Shown: one piece after another, positions 21,965 through 31,485 of the stretch
How the letters are laid out: the number at the start of each line of letters is the position of its first letter
Numbering within the stretch: position 1 is the stretch's first letter
Notes under the pieces: generated by a model
Told to the model about the DNA's origin: nothing
Database searches by the model: none
The model's input: the letters and a program-made list of their open reading frames with translations, nothing else
Position numbers and translations under genes: made by a program
Origin: Lumbricus rubellus
Lineage: Eukaryota; Annelida; Clitellata; Crassiclitellata; Lumbricidae
DNA length: 64,000 bases
Direction of reading: 5' to 3'
Assembly: GCA_945859605.1 (NCBI GenBank)
Contig: OX243825.1
Coordinates: 27,524,754 to 27,588,753, forward strand

Positions 21965-24900
21965 AGAGAGACAGAGACAGACAGAGACAGAGACAGACAG
22001 AGACAGAGACAGAGACAGAGAGAGAGAGTAAGATAGAGAAATACAAAGACAGAGAGAGAGAGACAGAGACAAAGACAGAGACAGAGGGGAGAGAGACAGA
22101 CAAGTCCCAACGCGGGCGACTTCAAGTGGATTCGAACCTGCAACTTCTCAAACTGCAAGGCGTCGAATATACCCACTACACCACCGCGCCCCTAGATAAC
22201 GTGTCCATTAAAACAGTTCTTGTCTTGGATAAGTATGACCAGAGACCGCCAGTCGCATTTATTAGAAACTTTGATTTTAAACAACGTAACGCCACAAGTC
22301 ATGGAGCGCCTACCAAGATCGTGTAGTCGTCCTGACAAGATATGAAAACAGCCGCATGTCCAGCGTAGTAATTGCCGTTGGAGTCGAAAGTGGCAATGGC
22401 TGTATTCGTTGCTATGTTTCGGTTACATCGACCATCCGAAGTCTGTTTGTAGTACAGCAATAACAAGAAACTACTTTATTTTGATGTTGAGCATTTGCTT
22501 GTGACCTAAACGAGACGTAGGCTATATTTTTGTAAATTATACATTAAGGCCTATGAAAGGTCCTTTATAGAAAAAAAGACAGGTCCAAATCGAGACTCTA
22601 AGCAAATAGCATTACAATTAGACTATACATGTAATCAGAAACGTGAATTACCATAAATTATTTGTCGCGTAGATAGGCCTACCCAAGGTTATGTACGGAG
22701 TGCTTCGTGTGAGTCGTTGAAAAGTGGTTGAACATAGGCTTATGACACGTAGGGGGCCTACAAGAAGATTTTCTAAAACCTGCATGATTTCTGTACTTTG
22801 GATTGATGGCAATAAGCGTAGGTCTGCTGACTTGGGAAATTGAAAAACATCAAAGCACAGTATACGATTTCCGATTTGTGCACAAAAATAAAATGCCAAG
22901 TTTAATTGCGTTTCAGATGCAGATATTCGTTGTGGAATTTTAAAATATTCTTGAAATCCCACACCCACACTGGACTTCGTCCGATTTAAAGGCTTGTTTG
23001 TTTACACAATACACAGGACAGAATACAAAAGAAAACTTTCACCTGCACCCAATACTTTTTCCTCGCAAATTAGCGTGCAAGCATTTGAAGATGTAAAGAT
23101 TCTCTGGTAGCCTACAATAACCAATAATGCTCTCAGGCCTACTAGGCCATAATAACAGCAGTTATTAAATAAACAATATCATTAATTTTGTGATGATTGG
23201 GTCTGCTTTGATAACCATTTAATTAATCATTTTGTCAATAAACATAACAATAATTAACAGCTAAAAAATAATAGTCCGAATGTTTTACGGGGCATGTGTT
23301 CTATTTACCCTCAGCCATTGACCTGGACTCCAGCATGCTGTATTCGGGGCCCATTGTCCATTCCTCGTGCAGCTGCAGGTAACGTATGCAACACACTGTC
23401 CACCCTGACATGAGTTACCACATCCGCCGTCAACACAGTCGTACGGAGTGGGTGAACCCGATTCGTGAACTCGCTGACCTTGGTGATCGACTTGACACGT
23501 GTACTCGTTCGATGCGGCATCTGCAAACAATTCATGGAAACCATTGTCGTTTGTTTCACGTCATGGATAATGTGGAGAAACCTTTGTTTCACGTCATGGA
23601 TAATGTGGAGAAACCTTTGTTTCACGTCATGGATAATGTGGAGAAACCTTTGTTTCACGTCATGGATAATGTGGAGAAACGTTTGTTTCACGTCATGGAT
23701 AATGTGGAGAAACCTTTGTTTCACGTCATGGATCATGTGGAGAAACCTTTGTTTCACGTCATGGATAATGTGGAGAAACCTTTGTTTCACGTCATGGATA
23801 ATGTGGAGAAACCTTTGTTTCACGTCATGGATAATGTGGAGAAACCTTTGTTTCACGTCATGGATAATGTGGAGAAACGTTTGTTTCACGTCATGGATAA
23901 TGTGGAGAAACCTTTGTTTCACGTCATGGATCATGTGGAGAAACCTTTGTTTCACGTCATGGATAATGTGGAGAAACGTTTGTTTCACGTCATGGATAAT
24001 GTGGAGAAACCTTTGTTTCACGTCATGGATAATGTGGAGAAAACTTTGTTTCACGTCATGGATAATGGGGAGAAACCTTTGTTTCACGTCATGGATAATG
24101 TGGAGAAACCTTTGTTTCACGTCATGGATAATGTGGAGAAACGTTTGTTTCACGTCATGGATAATGTGGAGAAACCTTTGTTTCACGTCATGGATCATGT
24201 GGAGAAACCTTTGTTTCACGTCATGGATAATGTGGAGAAACCTTTGTTTCACGTCATGGATAATGTGGAGAAACCTTTGTTTCACGTCATGGATAATGTG
24301 GAGAAAGCTTGCGCCAATTATTTTAATTAAACAATAGTTGTTGTTGCAGATTCCCGCTTAGCCTACATCCGACCACCCACCCACAGTGCTGCAGCAGGCC
24401 TCCTAGCACAATTAGAGCTGACTACAAGACTAGTTGCCTAGGCCTTTCTGTAGAAGAGTTCCCGTTTAAATAGTTTAAAAATCATTTATGAGGTGAATAC
24501 ACGCTGTATACCCGCGTATACCCTCGATTACAAACTAAACAGCCTTGTCTATCCAGCGAATTTTCTACCGTCAGAATAGCACTGCAACACGACTAAGAGT
24601 CTGAGGTGGCTCTGAATCGTGTTGCCGATGAATGCAGCATGAAGAGCATGAGATGAGAGGATTCATTATCTATAGAAGCATGCAAATATTATTATAGTTT
24701 TATACAGAATATGCAAATTAAAGTGGCAAAATGGTTAGTTGCAATCGATGCACTAATAATGTTTTATGGGAATATCTTCTTTACGTCGCTGTCATCAGGT
24801 TGGCTCAAGTAGCCTACCTGATGCCGACATTGCTACAGCTGCTTCATAGTGTAATAAATACAGCTCATTTCACTTCAATACACTACGTAGGATCCATGCA

Positions 24901-27900
24901 CGCTGCAATACAATACGAGAATATTATTGTAAGTCTAATCAGACAATACGCAGATTACATCAAAAGCACTTACTGCAGCTTGAAGCCGACGCCTGATCAA
25001 GGTAAATCCCAGCCGCCCATCCTTCCTATTAACAATGGGCAAGAAACAATCAGATTTTAGTTCCTCATCCTTATATTATGCATTTTGTAAAGGAATTTAA
25101 CCGACAGGCTGGCAAGGTTGCGGTTATCACCACGCCGAGGTTGTGTGTGTCACGAACTTGTTTCATATGGAAGAAAATTTTGACATTATTACCTGTATGG
25201 GGTTCGTGTGCACACAATTATTATTGGAGGAAAAGTGTGACGATACACCACCTCATTCAAAAAGTTATACCAGAAATAGCCGACGTACTAGTGTTTATCT
25301 ACTATTATCGTATCCATAATCTGATAAGCTATACCATCCGATATCAGAAAAAGGGGGATATAATTATAGGCCCTACCATGCCCATGCAATAATTATTTTT
25401 GAAATTATTAGGTCATTCATTCATTTCAAGACTTTATATAGCGCCTCTTCAAGAAACCCACTCAGAAGCGCTCCCAGTCCAACCGCAGTGAAACAAAAAA
25501 GTTTTAGGGAGCTTGTAGAACACTGATGAGTCAACCACTCAACCCTAGGCTTACTGTGAGCTTACTATAATTGGTTGGAGGCAAAGTATTAGGCTTACTA
25601 TGAGCTTACTATTGGTTGGAGGCAAAGTATTAGGCTTACTATGAGCTTACTATTGGTTGGAGACAAAGTATTAGGCTTACTATGAGCTTACTATTGGTTG
25701 GAGACAAAGTATTAGGCTTCCTATGAGCTTACTATTGGTTGGAGGCAAAGTATTAGGCTTACTATGAGCTTACTATTGGTTGGAGGCAAAGTAATAGGCT
25801 TACTATGAGCTTACTATTGGTTGGAGACAAAGTATTAGGCTTACTATGAGCTTCCTAATGGTTGGAGGCAAAGTATTAGGCTTACTATGAGCTTACTATT
25901 GGTTGGAAACAAAGTATTAGGCTTACTATGAGCTTACTATTGGTTGGAGGCCAAGTATTAGGCTTACTATGAGCTTACTATTGGTTGGAAACAAAGTATT
26001 AGGCTTACTATGAGCTTACTATTGGTTGGAGGCCAAGTATTAGGCTTACTATGAGCTTACTATTGGTTGGAGGCAAAGTATTAGGCTTACTATGAGCTTA
26101 CTATTGGTTGGAGGCAAAGTATTAGGCTTACTATGAGCTTACTATTGGTTGGAGACAAAGTATTAAGCTTACTATGAGCTTACTATTGGTTGGAGGCAAA
26201 GTATTAGGCTTACTATGAGCTTACTATTGGTTGGAGGCAAAGTATTAGGCTTACTATGAGCTTACTATTGGTTGGAGGCAAAGTATTAGGCTTACTATGA
26301 GCTTACTATTTTTTGGAGGCAAATTATTAGGCTTACTTTGAGCTTACTCTTGGTTGGAGACAAAGTATTAGGCTTACTATGAGCTTACTATTGGTTGGAG
26401 GCCAAGTATTAGGCTTACTGAGCTTACTATTGGTTGGAGACAAAGTATTAGGCTTACTATGAGCTTACTATTGGTTGGAGGCAAAGTATTAGGCTTACTA
26501 TGAGCTTACTATTTTTTTGGAGGCAAATTATTAGGCTCACTTTGAGCTTACTCTTGGTTGGAGGCAAAGTATTAGGCTTACTATGAGCTTACTATTGGTT
26601 GGAGGCCAAGTATTAGGCTTACTATGAGCTTACTATTGGTTGGAGGCCAAGTATTAGGCTTAGGCTACTATGAGCTTACTATTATAGTAAGCTGGTTGGC
26701 ATGCTGATCTCGATAATAATAACATTATTTAAGCGATTATTATCATTGGTGTTTTATTATTATTATTATTTTCCCCGAGGTATTTAGGATCCCTCGGGGA
26801 CTTATTGCTAACTTACAGTTTATTAATTATTAATTAATATTATTGTTATTACTTTTATTATTATAAATCTTATTATGATAATTATCATCGATATCTTATG
26901 AATTCTCGGATGCTTACAGTGCCACCCCAATTGAAGCTGAAGAATTCGTAGTATTGGTCGAGAGTGCAACCGACTTTTCCTCCAGTGTGTGTGTAGCATT
27001 GCGGAGCACTTGCCAATCCAAGGACATCACCACATGCTGAACACAGGTCAACACACAAAACATAAGCCTACATGTGAAACCATCAGCCTGCTTCCAACAA
27101 GACCATATTCATTAATTAATTAATTAATTAATTAATTCATTCATTCATTCATTCATTCATTCAAGTATTTATATAGCGCCTCTACAGGAAACTACTCAGA
27201 GGCGCATCCGACTCCAGCACAACCAAACAGAACAGTTTTTAAGTGCTTATAAGTTATAGAATGTGTCATATGTAGCCTACAGGTCGGCAAGCTGTCCATA
27301 TCTGCTGCATTTGTACTGCTACAGTATTATACTTGGGCCTATTATAATAGTAAGCTCAGCTGAGTAGCCTATGCTGAACTCGATAATAATAATAATAACG
27401 GTTCTTGTCGCATGCAATCCCGAGACCTAATCGATATCTTGCTGTTCTTACTCATATCGATGGTCTCTTTGGAGTAAAGTTTCGTCGTCAGGGGAATTTT
27501 CCAATTCTCCGCTGGCGGGCAAAATTAATGTCCTTGGTCACGGTGACTTTCGAAGCAATAAATTATTCTCCAGGCAGCTCTGACAGCTGGGTAGTCATAC
27601 GACGTTTATGAGAAAATTATTCTAACTATGATCTACTCCAATTTTACAAATTACAATCAACAGCTCAGTCATCCTATGGTACATGTGACTCGACCCGGAC
27701 CACCACGGACTACTCTCTCGGACAACCCTCTGACTCAACGCAGCGCTCGTGAATAAGCGCTTGGCTTTCGAGTGGCGCTTTAGAAATTTTGAGTTTGCGA
27801 TTAGCCTACTATTACAATTACGAGTCAAATCGTATGCACATGTAGCCTACAAATTTTTTAATCGAAATATCAACGATCATACGACTTTTTATATTTAATC

Positions 27901-28921
27901 TTGTCATCTTTTAAATCTTCTCACGAAGGTATCGTGATTCGCGATCAACGGCGCTTTAAGTGCTTTCCTTCGCTTATCAGCTGGTATGCACGTTTCACAT
28001 GGAAATAATGTCACGCACTGGCCAAAATGGATCGACCATAATTATTATTTATAATAGGCCTACGCGCTATGAGCATTGAGCACCGACAGCTGCTGTTCTC
28101 AGGAATAATTGTTGCAATATTATTCCAATTCGCGAAGGAAAAGAGAAACCATAGCTATCTTCTTCTTTTCCTTCTGGCTAGGATTAATCCCTCGCTGAGG
28201 AGGGGTCAACCACTCGGATTCTTTGTCTCCATGTTGTTCTGTCTCCAGCGTCTTTCTTTTTCCAAAGAAGAAGCTCCATATTATGTCCTGCCTAATCATG
28301 TCACTCCATCTCTTCTTCAGCCGCCCACGGCTGCGGCGTCCTTGTACTTCTGCACGCACGATTCTTTTGATGCTACCGCCCTCATCCGATCGCTCCACAT
28401 GACCATACCACCTCAATCTGACCTCTCGTATTTTAGAAACCATAATTATAGGCCTACATGTACAACGCTTAAAAAACTCTAGGACCGTGCGTTAAGTCAA
28501 AGGGACTGTCTAGTCTAGTGTCTAGGCTAGGTATAAGCCAGCATGACTATAAGAGCAGAGTATAGGAATAATTAAGGCACGGTAGGCCTAAATGTTGCTG
28601 TTAGGCCTACGTTGAATTTTAGGCCATCCAACTAAAATCAAGGAAAAAATTTAAGCGGAAGACAGTACTAGGGATTAGCCTAGCCCTACTCTTCGGTATT
28701 GAATTGACTATTTTGAGTTGAATAGGCTATCAGATTCTATTCGTAGAACATAGATTATTTTCAACAGCATTACATAGATATTAGATAGCCCTACCTGTTG
28801 CTCGGACGTTAACGCCACTATCGTTGAAACAAAGACAAGAACCGTCCGCTGGGTTGGTCCCAGTGATGTCTCCTCGGGCAAAAGATGCCACGCAAATCAC
28901 GAGAATTAGAAAAACCTTCAT
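21528..28921 (-). CDS. Secreted BPSL0067-like (NlpC/P60-type amidase) protein
   Basis: Exons on the minus strand: 28795-28921, 26918-27036, [probably one short unidentified exon], 23309-23520, 22314-22442, 21528-21746. Exon 1 encodes signal peptide MKVFLILVICVASFARG. The 23.4-kb exon has SCQGGQCVAYV, the 22.4-kb exon NTAIATFD and YYAGHAAVFIS, and the last exon TYDQW followed by a Cys-rich tail and a TAG stop. GGQCVA (catalytic Cys), GHAA (catalytic His) and DQW, in that order, are the hallmarks of bacterial BPSL0067 proteins, an NlpC/P60-like papain fold thought to cut peptidoglycan cross-links. Extra cysteines suggest a disulphide-rich extracellular protein. Introns hold a LINE piece, 41- and 33-bp minisatellites, a GA repeat and a SINE. 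The exon from 26918 ends in phase 0 but the next starts needing one base, hence the suspected missing exon. A paralogue lies at 56654-63719. The function is inferred, not shown. Confidence 0.82.
21881..22098 (+). repeat. (GA)n / CAGAGA repeat
   Basis: About 80 bp of pure GA followed by interrupted GAGACAGA units, in the last intron of the amidase-like gene. Serine/leucine open frames over it are artefacts. Confidence 0.95.
22100..22195 (-). mobile_element. SINE head, minus strand
   Basis: Read on the minus strand: GGGGCGCGGTGGTGTAGTGG, then GGTTCGAATCCAC (B box at about 22129-22142). It matches the tRNA-like head at 14664. The LINE-derived tail is missing; a CT repeat follows instead. Confidence 0.75.
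23553..24305 (+). repeat. 33-bp minisatellite, about 23 copies, higher-order pattern
   Basis: The 33-bp unit contains TTTCACGTCATGGATAATG and GTGGAGAAACC. As 33 is divisible by 3 and the unit lacks stops in several frames, long open frames of about 300 codons appear on both strands, but they show no independent coding sign and abut exon sequence of the minus-strand gene. Variant units (GATCATG, AAACG) recur in the same order every six units, at units 4-6, 10-12 and 18-20, so part of the array has a 198-bp higher-order repeat. Confidence 0.93.
24310..25410. other. Amidase-gene intron sequence between repeats
   Basis: AT-rich sequence without a recognised exon. It may hide the short exon expected between 26918 and 23520 (phase 0 in, phase 1 out), but I could not pick it with confidence. 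Confidence 0.5.
25410..25530 (-). mobile_element. LINE 3' end, minus strand
   Basis: Reversed, it reads AGCGCTTCTGAGTGGGTTTC then GAAGAGGCGCTATATAAAG and a GAATGAATGA tail, the 3' terminus of the LINE at 36385-37125. It directly precedes the 41-bp minisatellite. Confidence 0.75.
25535..26690 (+). repeat. 41-bp minisatellite, about 28 copies
   Basis: The unit is ATTAGGCTTACTATGAGCTT followed by ACTATTGGTTGGAGGCAAAGT. Units vary mainly at GGAGGCAAAG / GGAGACAAAG / GGAAACAAAG / GGAGGCCAAG, and a few carry TTTTTTGG or ACTTTGAG variants. It sits in an intron of the amidase-like gene. Confidence 0.93.
26755..26810 (-). mobile_element. Solo 3' end of the RLE-type LINE
   Basis: A TTATT run followed by CCCCGAGG-TATTTAGGAT-CCCTCGGGG is the same hairpin and tail arrangement as at 4930-5005. 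Only the 3' terminus is present, as expected from strongly 5'-truncated retrotransposition. Confidence 0.65.
27110..27260 (-). mobile_element. LINE 3' end with ATTC tail, minus strand
   Basis: An ATTAATTA/ATTCATTC run, then TATATAGCGCCTCTACAGG and CTCAGAGGCGCATCC. Same LINE 3' terminus as at 25410 and 36385, in the intron before the first amidase exons. Confidence 0.75.
27670..27835 (-). repeat. Interspersed repeat with CTTATTCACGAGCGCTGC core (copy 1)
   Basis: Reversed, it contains ACTCGAAAGCCAAGCGC, CTTATTCACGAGCGCTGC, TTGAGTCAGA and CCGTGGTGGTCCGGGTCGAG. Copies in the plus orientation occur at 29825-29940 and 40240-40395. The type is unknown; there is no coding capacity. Confidence 0.7.
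28170..28443 (-). mobile_element. Non-LTR reverse transcriptase C-terminal fragment
   Basis: The minus-strand frame reads VRLRWYGHVERSDEGGSIKR and GRRSRGRLKKRWSDMIRQDI, the well-known tail after the reverse-transcriptase domain of RTE/I-type LINEs (GHV ... GRRxRGRP ... RW). It degenerates into Lys-rich sequence near 28170. It lies in the first intron of the amidase-like gene. Confidence 0.75.
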
Positions 28922-28978
28922 TTTCAGAATAGTAAGCTTACCAAAAAATGCAACGTTTTCAGCCTGTTTTGACGTCGG

Positions 28979-28985
28979 TTATATA
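28979..28985 (-). promoter_or_regulatory. TATA box of the amidase-like gene
   Basis: TATATAA on the minus strand, 58 bp upstream of the start codon at 28921, with a CRE-like GACGTC between (28971-28976). This is a good position for a TATA promoter with a short leader. No transcript evidence is available. Confidence 0.5.
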
Positions 28986-29824
28986 GACCTATTAGGCCGA
29001 TAATAGATCGGCAGTTGCATGTGAACTAAGCCACTTGTTGTTGTCTTGTTCAGAATCTGAAAGATATTTGATTATCTGCGCCCGATCTGTTATCAATAAA
29101 AAATATGGTCAGGCTGGTGTGATAGGCCGACATCCAGGTTGTCAACGAAATGGACAGACATCTATAATAGATCTAACACTGTCTTTGAATGTCAACATCA
29201 GTGATCAGAAGAATATAGGCTAAAGTAACCCAGGTAAAAAATTACAGCAAGTAGGCCAGGCCTGCATGTTAGGCCCTATGCCTGGTACGATGCTACGTAA
29301 GCTTAACCTACTTGATGTCTATAGGCCTAAAGCTTAACACAGGATTCACATTAATTTTGTTCAAATAATCTGACAAGATTTTTTGGGATAATTTATCGCT
29401 ATGGTGTAGGCCTACAGAATTCGATACTTGCAAGAATAATGGGAAATAATATTAGGCCTATATGAAAACGAGATTAGCACAATAGGCAAAACAGCGAGCC
29501 AAGGGTCGTTGACGCAGGCCTACGCAGAATGGGCACAGTAGGCTATAGTGTTGATTCTTGATACTGATAGTTAGGCCTATTTTGTTATCAGGCTTGATAT
29601 GTTAGCTTAAATGACCAACTTCGAAAACGCAGTTTGTGGATTTTTAAAGGGAATTTTGTATGATGGTCTATATTCGCAATACTCCATCGCATTAGACAAA
29701 ATATATTCTCAAATCTCAAGGCCGACAACACAGGTAGGCCTATAGGCCTAGATGGTGCTTCAATTCCCGATTTTGGACTTTGCACGTCCATTCTTCAAGG
29801 TCTGCAATTAAATATTGCGTGTGA

Positions 29825-29940
29825 CCAAATCTGCGGTCCCGTAATCGTAAACTCGAAATGTCTGAAGCGCAACTCGAAAGCCAAGCGCAGGGGCACAAGC
29901 TTATTCACGAGCGCTGCGTTGAGTCAGAAGTCCGTAAGAG
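29825..29940 (+). repeat. Interspersed repeat with CTTATTCACGAGCGCTGC core (copy 2)
   Basis: Shares CAACTCGAAAGCCAAGCGC and CTTATTCACGAGCGCTGC with the copies at 27670-27835 (inverted) and 40240-40395. Confidence 0.7.
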
Positions 29941-30389
29941 TAGGAAATCCATACCGTCAATCGCTCATAAATAACACAGGTAGTGTCAGCCTGTATACGT
30001 GCTGTCCAACTTTTGGGACCTATGGGCTGTAGAAGCAATAAATTAATATTATTGAAGCCGAGCACTCACAACAGCAAATTTAAAAGCAACAGCTAAAATA
30101 TTTATCGATAATATTATTGTTAATTTTATCGAAATTTGATATGGAATTATTGATCATAATGTAGACTGAATAGGCCAAGGTTTGAGGTGTAAAGTTCCGA
30201 AACTGCGCAAATCTATCAAAATAACGAACATTCGGCTTTTCACCCAAACGCAGGCCCCCGTGGTGAAGGAGATTCACCAACCCCTCCACTAGGTGGTTCT
30301 AGTGGTCAATAGTTGCGAAACTCTAACATACATCCTTTCAATAATGGTTTCTGCACTGAGAGCGTGTGTTAATGATTATTGGTTAATAC

Positions 30390-30850
30390 CCTTGATATGT
30401 ATTATATAGCTGGATTGATAAGGCTTCGTATAGTGGTCTATGGCCGACGGCGAATGACACGTGACTTCCTGTACAGGCAAAGAGCGCTTGTTCCTATGTA
30501 AACCCATGTTAAATTCGTCAACTTTAAAAGCCATTTTCAAGAAATCTGGTCAGTGGCCGCTAAATACAGTTAAGTTGATTGGTTCGTATGTCATTCAACT
30601 CAGAAACCCCAAGGTGGTTTTAAACAATTTTGCATCATTGCTGAGAAATTTGCGTTTTAAAGTGGCGTGTTGTGCCGCCTATCCTTTGCTATGGTTTGCC
30701 TCTAGGAATCCTGGGACTTGCCCCAGAGAATTCTGGGATTTGCTCTAATGAATCATTGGCTTTTCCTGAGTGAGCGATAATCCAAACTTTCATAGGCTAT
30801 CAGCATTCCAGTAGCTATATAATACATTTCAGTGGTTAATACTGCGAGAG
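30390..30850 (+). repeat. Duplicated segment lacking the transposons present at 41.6-44.7 kb
   Basis: It is paralogous to 41637-41769 plus 43825-44078 plus 44602-44670: shared blocks include GACACGTGACTTCCTGT / CACACGTGACTTCCTGT, AAATCTGGTCA, ATACAGTTAAGTTGATTG, GAGTGAGCGATAA and a final ATAATACAT. Here AAATCTGG at 30542-30549 is uninterrupted, so this copy shows the empty site for one insertion. The open frame at 30461-30748 is not conserved in the other copy. Confidence 0.8.
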
Positions 30851-31485
30851 GCGAGAATGACGTCAAGATATGACGTCATGCGAACTGTCGTCCCATGATC
30901 AATGGAGACGCGATGGTTAATTTGCAACAGTGAAATCGCTGCTTAAATCTGTATAGGCGCTAACTACCGTATCGAAGTTTTAAATGTTCATACCTCGAGT
31001 TTTAAGGTAAATTGAGAGCTGAAAATAGTCGCGCATAAGAATGATATAGCCTACAAAAATTAACTGAAAACCTGCCCTTTCAGAGCCTTTAGCACGACAG
31101 AATACATACACACACACAAAAAGGACTTCTACGGAAGTTCGCAAGCATTCAGCTTTATATTACTGATTTTCGCAGCAGATAAAACGTTACCGTTAACTCG
31201 TGCAAAAAATTACCAAACATACAAACATTATCATAACACCTCCAACGAACAACTTGAGTGACAAAGGTAAGCTTATTCAAATTCACTGGACACCTGTCAC
31301 AAAGACAATAAGATTTTAAAAGAAATTGCTATTATTAACTACAGTACAATTGGCAAGTATTCACAAGAGAAAATCACTGCTGCTTAAAAGTTGCTACAGA
31401 ACAACTTTTTCAAAATGCTGAAAGTGTAAATGCTATTAAAAACTGCACAAAATGCCATGTATGCCTATACGTGCAAATTCTGTGC

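Larger units (their letters stand above)
29000..31240. other. Intergenic region between amidase-like and zinc-finger genes
   Basis: No gene is supported. It contains two interspersed repeats (29825-29940 and 30390-30850), many TAGGCCTA-type palindromes and, from about 31240, the likely 3' untranslated region of the zinc-finger gene, which resembles 37545-37780. Confidence 0.6.

Noticed and set aside
21869..22176. Serine/leucine-rich frames over the GA repeat
   Set aside because: Direct translation of a dinucleotide repeat.
23311..24330. Three ~300-codon open frames on both strands over the 33-bp repeat
   Set aside because: The unit length is a multiple of three and has no stop in these frames; the frames are products of the repeat. 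The real exon (23309-23520) ends where the repeat region starts.
30461..30748. 95-codon frame as a small gene
   Set aside because: The frame is not preserved in the paralogous segment at 41.6-44.1 kb and shows no domain.
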